A stretch of 64,000 bases of DNA from Cephalotus follicularis (GCA_001972305.1 BDDD01000372.1:211237-275236), one strand, 5' to 3'; shown: positions 46,738 through 57,955, numbered from the stretch's first letter. Numbers and translations are program-made. Notes: generated by a model from the letters alone, not told the origin.

Positions 46738-47774
46738 GTTGGCTCACAGCTTGGAGAGGTGGAGAAGGGGGAATTAATAACATTCCTCCGAAATAACAAA
46801 GACGTGTTTGCCTGGTCGGCAGTGGAGGTCCCCGGGATCAGCCCCAATGTCATGGTTCACAAACTAAGTGTGGACCCAACGAGGCCTCCGACCAGACAAA
46901 AGAAGAGGAATTTTGCCCCAGAGAGGCAGCAGGCAATAGCAGAAGAGGTGAGCAAGCTATTGCAGGTAGGGTTCATAAGGGAAGTGCATTATTCAGATTG
47001 GCTGGCGAGCCCAGTACTAGTCAAAAAGGCAAATGAAAAGTGGAGGATGTGTATCGACTTCATAGACCTCAATAAAGACTACCCAAAGGATCACTTCCCT
47101 CTCCCAAAGATAGACCAGTTAGTGGATGTGACCTCGGGGTACAGAATGTTAAGCTTCTTGGACGCCTACTCGGGATACAATCAAATTCCCAAGTACGGGC
47201 CCGACGAGAACAAAACAGCTTTCATCACGGACCGAGGAATGTATTGCTACAAGGTTATGCCCTTCGGTTTGAAGAATGCAAGGGCCACCTACCAACGTCT
47301 GGTGAATAAAATCTTTGAGCCTCAGCTTGGGAAAAACATGGAGGTCTACATCGACGACATGCTCGTCAAGACCCCAGCCAGGAACCCCATATAAAAGACT
47401 TGGAGAAAACGTTTGAGGTGCTGAGGAGATACAACATGAAACTTAATCCATCCAAGTGCACATTTGGGGTCACCTCTGGCAAGTTCCTCGGATTCATGGT
47501 CTCCAGCAGAGGAATAGAGGCCAACCCGGAGAAGATCTCAGCAATTCAGAGCATGAGGCCTCCTCAAACCATCAGGAATGTGCAAAGGCTAAATGGGAAG
47601 ATTGCAGCCCTGAGCAGGTTTGTGTCAAAGTCAGCAGAGAAGTGCCTCCGTTTCTTCAAAATACTCAAAGATCCCAAGGGATTTTCTTGGTCAGACGACT
47701 GCCAAGCAGCCTTCGACAAGTTGAAGGAATACCTGGCTTCCCCCCCTCTGATCTCAAAACCTAAGGATGCGTAA
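46738..47774 (+). pseudogene. Reverse transcriptase of element B
   Basis: Motifs in order: VHKLSVDP, WRMCIDFIDLNKDYPKDHFP, MLSFLDAYSGYNQIPKYGPD, MPFGLKNARATYQ and YIDDMLVKT (two catalytic aspartates present, and the first one in FLDAY). The frame changes near 47394, where ARNPI is followed by a stop, and continues from 47400 with the connection domain (CTFGVTSGKFLGFMVSSRG). It runs to a stop at 47772, before LYLYLAA of RNase H. Confidence 0.92.
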
Positions 47775-47777
47775 GAC

Positions 47778-48640
47778 TTGTATTTGTACCTCGCAGCCAC
47801 CTCGGGCGCGGTGAGTGCAGTGCTAGTCAGAGAAGAGGAGAAAGTTCAAAAGTCAGTATATTATGTGAGCAAGGCTTTGAATGATGCTGAAGGGAGGTAC
47901 CCAGAGGTAGAGAAGATTGCATATGCTTTGATTATCTCGGCCAGAAAACTGAGGCCATATTTATAAACCCATACAATCAAGGTTCTGACTGACAAACCGC
48001 TTAAACAAGTTCTTGCAAAGCCCGACAACTCGGGCAGGTTAATCAAGTGGTCAGTCGAGCTAGGCAAATATGATGTAAAGTTCAAAGCCAGGTTCTGACC
48101 GACTTTGTTGGAGATAATACACCTACGGAGTGTATGGAGGAGGACCCTTCCGAGAGCGAGAGGGGAATTTAGAAGTTATCCGTGGATGACTCATCTTGCA
48201 TCACTGGCAGTGGAGCAGGACTGGTATTAACGGGTCCAGATGGTTGGACATTAGAGTATGCTCTGAGGTTCAAATTTAAAGCTACAAACAACGAAGCTGA
48301 GTGGGAAGCTCTGATAGCTGGGTTGACGATCGCAAAGCACTTGGAGGTGTCGAGGATAGAGGCCTTTAGTGATTCTCAGCTAGTGGTTGGTCTAGAAAAT
48401 GGAGAGTATGAAGCCCGAGAAGACACAATGGCGAAATACTTATCCCATTTTCAGAGTATGAAGTCAGCTTTCAAGTCCCTAAAAATTTTGAAAGTACCCA
48501 GAGCAGAGAACGCACGAGCAGAGCAGTTATCAAAACTAGCAACAGTCGAGGAGCTAGAGAAAAATCAAACTGTGCTAGTAGACTACCTGGACAGACCCAC
48601 TATCTCTGAAGCAGATGTGATGGACATAGATGTACCATAG
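47778..48640 (+). pseudogene. RNase H region of element B
   Basis: The region starts with LYLYLAATSGAVSAVLV and EEEKVQKSVYYVSKALND, the RNase H-like tail of Ty3/gypsy RT. A second RNase H-like block, characteristic of Tat elements, has SSCITGSGAGLVLTGPDG, ATNNEAEWEALIAGL, EAFSDSQLVVG and VPRAENARAEQLSKLA. Stops at about 47964, 48104, 48170 and 48638 sit at glutamine or tryptophan positions of the homologous proteins. It would remove the RNA strand after cDNA synthesis. Confidence 0.88.
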
Positions 48641-49900
48641 GAGCCAAATTGGATGACTCCCTTTATCAATTGGCTGAGGAATGGAATCCTACCCGAGGAC
48701 CCCGTGGAGGCGAGGAAACTGGTCTACAGAGCAAATAGATTCCAATTCCAAGATGGGATCCTCTACAAAAGATCTTTCTCTTTTCCTTGGCTAAGATGTA
48801 TGACCCCATTAGAGGCCGATTATGCTCTGAGGGAGGTCCACGAAGGAATTTGTGGCAACCACATTGGGGGCAGAACATTGTCTCATAAGTTATTGAGGCA
48901 AGGATACTACTGGCCGACTATGCATCAAGATGCTATAGACTTGGTAAGGAAGTGTGACAAGTGTCAGAAGAACGCGAACATAAGCAGAAGACCTTCTCAA
49001 TCTCTGACGTCTATCACGGCCCCATGGCCCTTTGCACAATGGGGAATAGACTTCGTCGAACCATTACCCATGGCGACAGGCCAGAGGAAGTTTCTCATTG
49101 TTGCAGTAGACTACTTTACCAAGTGGGTGGAAGTAGAACCTCTAGCCACAATTACAGAGAAGAACACAGAGAGCTTCATATGGAAGTCAATCATCTGCAG
49201 ATTCGGAGTCCCGAGGACAATTGTCACAGACAATGGTAAACAGTTTGATTGTCAAGCCTTTCGTGACTTTTGCAAAGAGTGGAGGATAGAGTATAGGCTT
49301 GTCTCAGTAGCCTACCCCCAAAGTAATGATCAAGCCGAGGTGGTCAACAGGGAAATCATCTCGGGCTTGAAGAAGCGCCTAGAAGACAGTAAAGGAAGAT
49401 GAACAGAGGAGCTACCAAGTGTGCTATGGGCATACAGAACAACTCCTCAGACCACAACTGGTGAGTCCCCGTACAGCCTATGTTTCGGAGCTGAAGCCAT
49501 GATACCGGTTGAAATTGGAGTAAAATCACCAAGAGTTGTATATTTCACTGAAGACAACAATGAAGAAGGCCTCAGATGCATCCTCGACCTAGTGGAAGAA
49601 CTAAGAGATAGGGCTGTGATCAGAGTTGCAGCCTACCAGCAGAGGGTGAGCCGTTACTATAACAAAAGGGTGAGCCCCAGACCACTAAGACAAGGAGATC
49701 TAGTCCTACGTAACTCAGCTATTGCAGATCCAACCGGTACCAGAGGAAAACTAGCCCCTGTCTAGGAAGGTCCATACAAAATAAAAAGGGGCATCCGCCT
49801 AGGAACATTCAAACTTGAAACTTTGGGGGGTAGGGAGATTGCCAGACCTTGGAATGCCGAGCATCTGAGAAAGTACTATCTACAAATTCAGATATCAATG
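48641..49900 (+). pseudogene. Integrase of element B
   Basis: The N-terminal HHCC zinc finger is present (HIGGRTLSHKLLRQGYYWP and CDKCQKN). The catalytic core has GIDFVEPLPMATGQRKFLIV, VTDNGKQFD and QAEVVNREI, so the D, D and E residues are all visible. Then come YRTTPQTTTGESPYSLCFGA and the C-terminal RGKLAPV-EGPYK region. A TGA at 49400 (tryptophan in C) and a TAG near 49763 (tryptophan in C) interrupt the frame. The protein would splice cDNA into DNA with 5-bp target duplications, as seen for this family here. Confidence 0.9.
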
Positions 49901-50810
49901 AAACAGAATTCTTCAAAACTTATGTTCGATATCATAGTTTCAAGCTTGCAAGGGACCGAAGGTTTAATGTTCATGTCCTCAAACCTCTGAACAGCTACCG
50001 ATCAACTCCCTGAGTCTTTACTTCAAGCATGTATGACCGTGCTCCCAAGGGGGCACTCGGTCCAGTGCTTTCTAAGTTGTCTTACAAAGACACCTCCAAG
50101 AGAAAACAAACACGAGCCGAGGTCTCAAATAGACTGAGGTAACAAGTGTCCGAGAAAACACCCAAAGACTCCTTCCGAGGAGCACCCAAAGACTCCTTCC
50201 GAGGAGCACCTAAAGACTCCTTCTGAGGAGCACCCAAAGACTTCCAAAGAAGCACTAAGACTCCCCAAGGAGCAAACTCTGGTTGGCAACACCATCAGAA
50301 CTTGACCAACCAGACCTAAAATCGTGATTTGAAAGGCGAATCCATGGGAACTATCAAAGATCAAGCTCATAGGACTGAGCACTTTAATACAAGTGTCCCT
50401 ACGCAGACTGCAAGCTCAGCCGGCCTGTCCTAAAACCTAATAGGTCAGACGATACTCTCCTCGAAAAACCCATAGGAACTTGTCCGAGCATACCAAGAAC
50501 TTAGTCTGCGAATGCAATAGAATTTATGAAGACTAAGTTACAATTACTTAAGCACTTTTGAAACAAAGTGTCCTATGAGGACTGTTAAGTTTAAGCATTC
50601 GCTTCTTCAAGTCAGTAACTTGGGCAAAGTTAGAATTCCTAAGGGAATTGTCAATACATACATGCATGCAGAGGTCAACCACACAATACAGAAAGTTAAT
50701 CAAAAGCAAAATCAGAGAATGCAAGAAGTATTTCTTTATTTATAAATTAAAGGAATTACAAGTTCATCGAAAAATTGAAAGACGATTACAAGATAAAAAC
50801 AAGTAAAAAA
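49901..50810. repeat. Spacer between converging genes of element B with a 24-bp minisatellite
   Basis: A conserved block lies at 49941-49995 (shared with A and C). A tandem array of CCGAGGAGCACCCAAAGACT-type 24-bp units, about four to five copies, lies at 50161-50273. Each unit contains CTCCTTCCGAGGAG, which can fold on itself. The remainder repeats phrases such as CCCATAGGAACTTG and has no ORF. Pol ends to the left and the aORF ends to the right at 50811. Confidence 0.75.
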
Positions 50811-53257
50811 CTAGGGCTCAGGAGGATCTTCGTGCTCGGGCAGAGGAGTGAAGAAGGCTTCAGTGGAAGGCAGAGGAGGAACTTCAAGCCCAGAGGAAAG
50901 GTCCACAGAAGTCGATGTAGGAGGAATGACGAAAGAATCCAAAATAGGGTCCGAGGTCAATGCAGGATCCGCGGGATGGATAACCAAGTCAGGGGAACCG
51001 GGAATTGACAGCTCATCTACCATGGCAGATGACACTCCCTCCTCCAATTTGAGACGAAGTTTCTCTTCCTTCGCATCAATTCCCTCTGGATAGAAGTCAA
51101 ATGTTTTGGCTGAGGGACCATATACTACTCCATCCAGAGGAGCATCGGGACGCAGGGAGGAGATCCAGTTCCTGCAGGCATAGAAGCCCCGACGGAAGTA
51201 CTCGACCACCTCCTCAAACATAGCCTCTTCAAACTCGTCCGAGGCCTTGAACTCCTCCACGGAGGATCTCATCAGCTCTTTGAACTCATCCGAGGATTTG
51301 AAGTCTGTCACGGCTCTGTTCCTTTCCCTCCTCAGCTGTTCCTCATCATTCCTCTGCTGACGTTCAAGTTTTGCCTCCAGGTTAAGGCACTTCTTCTTGG
51401 TGTGACCCAGCTCTGCCTCTAGCTCTTTCCTGTCAGCCCTCTCCTCCTCCAAATCCTCTACTGCTTGCTTCTTCTCCTCAATCAAGGACTCCTGAACTTT
51501 GAGAACCTCGTTCAATTGAGCTTGGGCGGAGCGGGTGGTCTCCTCCAGTGTTGCCATGCTCACCCTCAGCTCCCTATCCCTGGCCACAACGGCAGAGAAA
51601 TTGTCGACCAGCAATTGAGTGTTGTTCAGAGCCTGTCAGAGGAGCATACATGTCAGTAAGTGTGAAGAGAAAAGACATAAGAGAAATCAGGGTAGCGGAG
51701 GAAAAGATTGTGTACCCTCATGTTGCTCCGAAAACACTGGGTTACCAACTACTCGTTGGACCATTTCTCTCTCGCTTCCATCTCCAAGGGGAAGAAGACC
51801 AGACGACTGACCACCTGAGGGACCCCGAGAGCATTCAGGTGCAGTTTGGTGCAGTCCATGTCCTCAAAGTCGTTTAGCAAGTCCTCTGCCTCCCGAGTTG
51901 GATGTATGATGATTGGATCTTGAGAACTCGCTCCGAGGGCAACGACGTCCTCGACCTCCTTCCCCTTTCTGGCTCCCTCAGCACCCTTCCCATTCCTGCT
52001 CTTCTTCATCAGAGGAATGTGCTCGTCAGCGGGGGAGGTCTCGTCTGCAATCCTCTTGCCTGCCTCTCTCCTCTTCTCAGCAGCAGCAGTAGGCATCCTA
52101 ACAGGTGAAGGAGTCTTGGTCTGCGGCCTTGACCCCTCAGCTGCAGTGCTTTTCCCCTTCAGCTTTGACCCACCTGCAGCAGGGGCCTTCCTCTTGTCGG
52201 TAGCCTTCAGGATGGTGGAGAAGTCACGGCGAGGAGCCATAGCTGAAAGGAGACATAAAGAATAAGGTCAGAGATTCAAAATATAAGCAAAATGAGAATA
52301 ACACTAAACTAAGGAGTGGATGAGACAAAGGCTTTATACAGCTTTCCTCCAACACTGGGGGTATAGGACTATCTTGACCTCCCTCTCCCTCTGAGATATC
52401 CTTCTCGGCTCCATCCGAATGGGATTCTTGTCCGAGGACCACGCTCAGTCCAGCCTGGAGCAGACGATCCTCACGAACGGTGGAGTTCACCTCCTCAGGC
52501 CCAAGGGCCAGGAGTTTATTGAAGCTGACCTTCTCCGCCGAGGTCAGGCGGGACCTCCTATTCAGAGATGTCGTGTCCAGAGAATCGCACCAAGAAGAGG
52601 GAGTGAACCCTTCGAAGCCCTTTATAAAAAAGTACCTCTTCCTCCAGTTTTTTATGGACTTGGTAGGGTTGAGGAAAAGCTTTTTCGCTCCAGAACGGGA
52701 CTTGAAAAAGTACCCACTCGTCTTGGGTGTGGCTGAGAGGACGTGGAACTCTTTGAAAAGGTTCACTGTCGCGTCCACCTCTGACTCGATACATTTGACA
52801 AGGAAGCTGATTATGAATCTCCAAGACTGAGGTTGAAGAAGTGAAGGATGAAGACTGAAGACTGAAGACTGAAGTTTTCTAACACCGAGATGGCAAAGGA
52901 GGGAATTGGAACCCTCAAACCATGAGAGAGTGCCCCTTCGAAGATCACAAAAAGACCTTCTCTGCTCATGGTAACCATCTGAGGATCCGAGGGAAGGCAG
53001 TACGTTAGCCCACGAGGAAAGTTATACCTCTCAGAGAGTTTTTTCACCTCAACACGATTAAGGGTGCTTACCCCAAAACAACTTTCAGAAGGAGGGGGAT
53101 TAGCCCCGGTGGTGGGAGTAGCAGGGTCACCCACCGCAGCCCCTAGGCTACCTTCAACACCAAATGGTCTCTCGGCGGTGGGAACCACTATGGCCAAGGG
53201 CTCGACCGCTAAGAAAGAAGAAGAAGAAGACCCACTAGACTGTTCTTGACTAGCCAT
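50811..53257 (-). pseudogene. Antisense ORF (aORF) of element B, three exons
   Basis: Exons on the minus strand: 52340-53257, 51716-52242 and 50811-51632, with GT-AG introns at the same places as in C. The ATG at 53257 starts a serine-rich N terminus, then KKLSERYNFPRGLTYCLPSD, FVIFEGALSHGLRVP, LFKEFHVLSATPKTSGYFFK and NWRKRYFFIKGFEG (putative gypsy-type transposon family, PF04195-like). Exon 2 is basic and lysine/proline-rich (MAPRRDFSTILKATDKRKA). Exon 3 is a long coiled coil ending with YFRRGFYACRNWISSL and FDFYPEGID. A short tandem repeat of GAAGACT around 52848-52873 breaks the frame in exon 1 and a TAG breaks exon 2, so this copy is not intact. The function is unknown; a chromatin- or particle-related role is only a guess. 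Confidence 0.82.
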
Positions 53258-53461
53258 TAGCTTAAGACGAAGAAGAAGAAACTACCAAAGAAATCTAAGA
53301 ACGACCTAGAACGGCAAGAAGATGATGGAAACTTACCAAAGATTTTGATGAAAAGTGATGAAACAGGGTTCTGAAGGCACAGCGAACTTGAAAAGCTCTC
53401 AACGATGATATGAATACTGGAGATTGAAGGAGAGAAAGGTTTGCTTTGAGAAGAATATAAC

Positions 53462-53469
53462 CTTTTATA
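53462..53469 (-). promoter_or_regulatory. TATA box for the antisense ORF of element B
   Basis: On the minus strand, TATAAAAG lies about 205 bp upstream of the aORF ATG at 53257, between the polypurine tract and the gene. The same box is at 58336-58343 in C, 178 bp before its aORF ATG. The conserved position suggests an independent promoter for the antisense gene. Confidence 0.55.
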
Positions 53470-53850
53470 GGCTTGTAGCTCGGATCCTGGCCCTCCACCT
53501 CACACAGATCCAACGGTTGAGGAACGAACAGTCAAATCAGGCGCGGGAAACGAAGAGACAGAGGCAGGATATGTTCAGTTAATGCCACGTGTAAATCATG
53601 TTCAATACGCGACTTAAATGCTAATGATTTTGGCCAGCGACACGAGGCCCGTTAGCAGAAATATATACAAATAAGAAGGCAAGCTTTAATCCTCTGCTAA
53701 AGCAGACTTTGTTTTGTGTCAGAGGATCACCAAAAGCAATACCTTCAACCTCGGCTCACTCACACAAGGAAAAGCTAGTTTAAAGCGCTGCAGAGGAGTC
53801 CGGCCTGAGCCACGGCTCTCAACTCTGATCATCCTCCTCTGACCAAGGTC

Positions 53851-53875
53851 AGAGAAGAAGGACCGGGGGGGCATA
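53851..53875 (+). other. Polypurine tract of element B
   Basis: AGAAGGACCGGGGGGGCATA directly precedes the 3' LTR start TGATATGGG at 53876. It matches the tracts in A and C, which are on the minus strand there. Confidence 0.85.
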
Positions 53876-54815
53876 TGATATGGGAAAAATCTATTTATAT
53901 TAAGGAGGATATGTGTCCTCCTCGGATGAAGCCATGTGTCTAGGGGGTTTGAAGCTCACGTAGACACTGATCAGAGGAGGCTTAGTAAAGCACATCAGAG
54001 AAGTAAGTGAGGAGGCCCTCTCCTAACATTAGAGCCGAGGAGATCTTATATGGCAGATGACGTCCTCCTCGGCACCAGTGCCGAGGACCTCCTCTTCCCG
54101 AGGAGTTCTTACCTGGATACAGGACAGAGGACGTCCCTCAAGGCACCAGTGCCGAGGACCTCCTCTTCAACTGTATTAAAGGAAACCTCCTCCTCGGCAG
54201 TATTGCAAAGGACCCAGCGTCACAGGCACAAGTTACTGACGTTGAAGACCTTGAAGTGAAAGAGAAGCAAGAGTATCATCCTCTCGGCAGCAGTACCATG
54301 GTTCACCTCCTCGGAAGCCCTGTTGCAGAGGACCTCCTCTTCGTTTATGGAATAAGGCCATAAAAGCAGCCTACTTTCCAGGGATTTGTCTTTTGCCAAA
54401 TATGGAAGATGAGATATAACGAACAACTTACAAGAAAAGTACCTACAAACCAAGTGGAGATAAGGAAAATCCCGAGATCCTCGGCAAATTCCTTAGGGGA
54501 CAGTTATCACCTTCACATTTCACGCTCAAACAGTTACACTCCTGCACTATAAATACTAGTTCAACAGTCATAACAAAGATCAACCATTTTTACTCTCAAA
54601 AAACCTTGTTTTCTCTGTGCAAAGGCCTAACTTGAGCGTCGGAGTGTCCCCGGGAGAACAACCTTCTGGACCTTCTACGTGTTTGCTCTTCTGTGTAGGG
54701 AAAATATTCACAGTCTTCTTCTACCTTTATCTCGGAGTATTGACACAGCGTTTCCCTAAACAAATCAAGCTCTTACATGTGGGGTACTGTTGAGGGAAAG
54801 TTTTCTGTATCAACA
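53876..54815 (+). repeat. 3' LTR of element B
   Basis: 940 bp paired with 43285-44223. It keeps the TATAAATA box (54548-54555) and the doubled GGCACCAGTGCC stretch (around 54070 and 54141). It ends TATCAACA, followed by the CCAAT duplication. Confidence 0.93.
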
Positions 54816-54820
54816 CCAAT

Positions 54821-55226
54821 AATTCTTAAATTTATTGGGAATCAATTATTCATGAAACTGATTAGGTGCAAAATTAATGAGAATGTAACATCTTGAAATA
54901 AATAAATAAAGAAATATATTTTATTATTTTTAATACTCTTACTATTTAATATGAAAAACCAAATTTACCTTTTGAATTACACAAGTTATATGTTACACAT
55001 AACTTATTAAAATTTGAATGAATTTGATTATTTTATGTAGATGATTGTAGTATAGTAATTGGTTAGATATGTTTGGCATATACAAACCAATTTATATGTT
55101 ATTTTTTATATATATTTGTTTATGCATTATAATAAATAAGTTAATGCGAAGTCTACGTGCAATGTTATGATTTTGCATTTTTTTTATATCATGTTAATGT
55201 TGAACGAATTTATTTTATATTATGAT
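54821..55226. other. AT-rich spacer between element B and the solo LTR
   Basis: About 400 bp, with no coding or structural feature recognised. The target duplication ATGAT of the solo LTR occupies 55222-55226. Confidence 0.5.
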
Positions 55227-55878
55227 TGTTGATGCAGAAATCTCTCCTACAACAGTACCCCACGTGTAAGGGCTTGATTTGGTTAAGGGAACGCAGGAAT
55301 CTGTCCGAGAAAGGGTATCAAGTAATGGTCGGCGATCCCTGCACAAGCAAGAGAGAATGGTAGAAGGTCCAGGAGGTTATTCTCCCAGGGACACTCCGAC
55401 GCTCAAGTTATCAGTTGTACAAAGAGTCTTTTGTTGCTGGTTCTCTATGTGCTAGAAAAAATGGCTGACCTTTGCTCTGATTGTTGAACTAGTATTTATA
55501 GGAATGTCTGTGATTGATGAGCGTCCAATCGGGAGTTGGCTGTCCCTAGGGAGAGGACATCAGTGGCCCTGACATTTCCCTTGGTCTCCTCCCCATTTGG
55601 TGTCTATAGCTGCAAGCCCATTAATAGATTGGAGGGCTGTGGCGGCTTGTCAGTTTTTTTCCTCACACTGATGTAACGGGGTGTCAGCCCATCTGTGTGG
55701 CTGCACGGGCGTACAAGACTGGATTCCTGGTCTGTGGGGCGTGTCAGACTGTTTGAGAGACCTTTTTCTTGATTGATGACAAGACATATACTCCATGCGC
55801 TCATTCCCTGGGAGGACAGTTGTTGTCCTCCTCTCTTGACACGCGTCATCAGGCTTATAAGAGATTTTTCCCGTATCA
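55227..55878 (-). mobile_element. Solo LTR of the A/B/C family (652 bp)
   Basis: The plus strand reads TGTTGATGCAGAAATC to TTTCCCGTATCA, the same ends as the reverse-complemented LTRs of A, B and C. It is flanked by ATGAT at 55222-55226 and 55879-55883. No internal region or second LTR is next to it. It is what recombination between two LTRs of a full element leaves behind. It carries TAGTATTTATAG-type promoter-region sequence near 55490. Confidence 0.9.
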
Positions 55879-55883
55879 ATGAT

Positions 55884-56197
55884 TGACAGAGAATACATTA
55901 ACATAATTTTTCATATGTTATACATATGTGCTAACGGAATTTTTATAATACTCTCGTTCGATCCCTTTTTACAACTAAACATTTGAATGATAAAAGATTA
56001 TAATCCTCAAATTTGATATTAACTATGTAATATTATGCTCACCCAAATTATTATACTAGCGGATCAAGATTAAAAAATCTTTGTCATTCGACAATAAACA
56101 ATTAAGATAGCATTAATTTGATCATAAAGATAAATTGGGGGATGAAGGTCATGCAGAATTAAATCTCCCTACTACTTCAAAACTCTCTTGATACTAT
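55884..56197. other. AT-rich spacer
   Basis: About 310 bp of AT-rich DNA without a gene or repeat that I recognise, ending at the GCCAACGT duplication of the next MITE. Confidence 0.5.
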
Positions 56198-56205
56198 GCC
56201 AACGT

Positions 56206-56531
56206 TAGGGATGGCAATTTCACTCGTACCCGTGGATATCCGAACCGAACCCGCACAATAGGGGAGGGTATGGTAATATCACAATCAACCCGTACCCGAA
56301 CCGAACCCGTCCCGATATATTATAAATTTAATAAATTTAATATTTTATTATTATTATTATATATGTTTTTTATATGTTATCTAATGTTACTTTAGTATAT
56401 ATTATAATTAAAATTTAAAAAAAAATATACTGGCGGGTAGGGTCGGGTAGGGTACGGGTTCTATTATCCTTACGCGGGTACGGTACGGGTACAAAGAAAC
56501 CCGCACCATAACCGACCCGTTGCCATCCCTA
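56206..56531. mobile_element. hAT-type MITE 2 (326 bp)
   Basis: The ends TAGGGATGGCAATTTC and GTTGCCATCCCTA are inverted complements. The 8-bp target duplication GCCAACGT flanks it at 56198-56205 and 56532-56539. Subterminal CCGAACCGAACCCG and CGGGTAGGGTCGGGTAG-type repeats. It belongs to the same family as 27949-28573, and its better-matched ends suggest a younger insertion. Confidence 0.9.
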
Positions 56532-56539
56532 GCCAACGT

Positions 56540-57038
56540 ACATACCATAAGTAATAAATCAATAATTTGATTGTAATCCAGTAATTCTGTGGACTGCAAC
56601 AAAAAAAATTACAATATTCCAACTGATATATCATAACATCATTGAGTTAAATAAAAAAATGTAAAAAAACTTGAATTGAATTAAAAAATGTGATGTGTAT
56701 AAATTAAGCAATTGCTGTCAATTTTTTTTAATTACTACTGTCTATAACATTATTCATTAAAATAAGTATTTCAAGTCCCAATTTACAATCTATTTATTCA
56801 GTGATAACACCGTAACGATATTATCACAATCTATGATCTATTTATTCAGGAACAACACTGTAAGGATAACATCGCGATACCAATACTAAATGGCTGTCCT
56901 CCTTCCTTGATGAAAATTAATTTACTACAAATTATGACGTTAATATTAAGTAAAAGATAACCATATTTATCTCCCCAAGGAAAATACTCTGTATGAAAAA
57001 TTTAAACATTGTATTTTTTTTTTAATAATTTCAACAAT
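56540..57038. other. AT-rich spacer left of element C
   Basis: No gene seen. A short imperfect repeat (ATCTATTTATTCAG) occurs twice around 56790 and 56840. The five bases ACAAT before 57039 are the expected target duplication of element C; the partner is beyond the window. Confidence 0.5.
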
Positions 57039-57928
57039 TGTTGATACAGAAATCCTTCTCTCAACAGTATCCTACGTGAAGGACTTTTATTTGTTAAGAG
57101 AAACGCTTGTCACTGATGCCTTGAAGGAAGAATTTGATCTCGGACACCTGTACAAGTAACAACAATGGTGAAGGCCCAGGAGGTTGTTCTCCCGGGGACA
57201 CTCCGACGCTCAAGTTAGTCAAGTGCAGATGAAATATTATACTCTCTTGAATGTAAAAATTGCCGACCTTTGTTCAGTGTGTTGAACTTGTATTTATAGT
57301 TGAGTTTTGTAACTGATAGAGCGTGCAAATCGGATGTGATCGTTATCCCCTAGGAAATGCCGAGGATCTCGGACATTCCCTTATCTCCGCCTATAATGTC
57401 GCTGCTTTCCTTTTGTTTGTAGTTGATTGGGACTCTATCTCTTTATTTGGATAGGTACGGATCCCATGAAATCTGGTGAAGATAATCTCCTTATCCCGTA
57501 GATAAGGTTGAGGTCCTCCATTATAGGGTGCAATATGTCTGCAGAGGAAAGTGGGTCTCTGCTGTGGTTCCGAGGATGGAACAATGTGTGAGTTCGTCCG
57601 AGGAAGAGATCCTCAGCTTCTGTATACAGGAGACCGTATCTCCTGTTCTCCACCTGATAGATACTTTGGGCCGAGGGAGTCCTCGGCCCTTACACCGTGA
57701 ATATGGACTTTGCCTTCTAGTCCGAGGAGTGTCCTCGGACTTGTTGTCTCAGAGTGTTGTCTTCGAAAAGTAATGATCCTCGGGTCTTGGTCCGAGAAGG
57801 CCATTCTTTGCCATCAGTGTGCTCCTCGGCGCGGTCTGTCTGTCAAATTTGTAATCCCTCATGGACAGTTGGTCAAGTCTGCAGTGGACACGTGTCCTGG
57901 CTTTCATAACCATATTTTGCCTCCATCA
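57039..57928 (-). repeat. 3' LTR of element C
   Basis: 890 bp. It shares with LTR B the reverse-complemented CTCAACAGTA(C/T)CC(C/T)ACGTG start and a conserved GGACACTCCGACGCTCAAGTTA stretch near 57196-57216. Its outer-strand start, TGATGGAGG, differs from the TGATATGGG of A and B. Confidence 0.88.
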
Positions 57929-57955
57929 TATGCCCCCCTGGTCCTTGTTCTCTGA
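57929..57955 (-). other. Polypurine tract of element C
   Basis: On the minus strand, AACAAGGACCAGGGGGGCATA abuts the LTR boundary at 57928. Compare the tracts of A and B. Confidence 0.8.

Larger units (their letters stand above)
43285..54815 (+). mobile_element. LTR retrotransposon B: Ty3/gypsy, Tat-type, with antisense ORF (11.5 kb)
   Basis: LTRs at 43285-44223 and 53876-54815 begin TGATATGGGAAAAAT and end CTGTATCAACA, and CCAAT is duplicated at 43280-43284 and 54816-54820. Order on the plus strand: 5' LTR, PBS, gag, zinc knuckle, protease, RT, RNase H, integrase, spacer with minisatellite, aORF on the minus strand, polypurine tract, 3' LTR. The LTRs differ at several percent of positions by eye (somewhere around 6-7%), so B is younger than A. 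Every pol domain is present, but stops and one frameshift break the reading frame, so B is not autonomous now. Confidence 0.95.

Noticed and set aside
46759..49402. Endogenous plant pararetrovirus
   Set aside because: Integrase, LTRs with target duplications and Gag with its knuckle mark a Ty3/gypsy retrotransposon; no movement protein or coat region is seen.
50161..50273. CRISPR-like array of regularly spaced repeats
   Set aside because: Units are contiguous 24-bp repeats without unique spacers, in a plant retrotransposon.
50848..51093. Plus-strand ORFs across the coiled-coil exon of the aORF in B
   Set aside because: Shadow frames of the conserved minus-strand gene; no similarity of their own.
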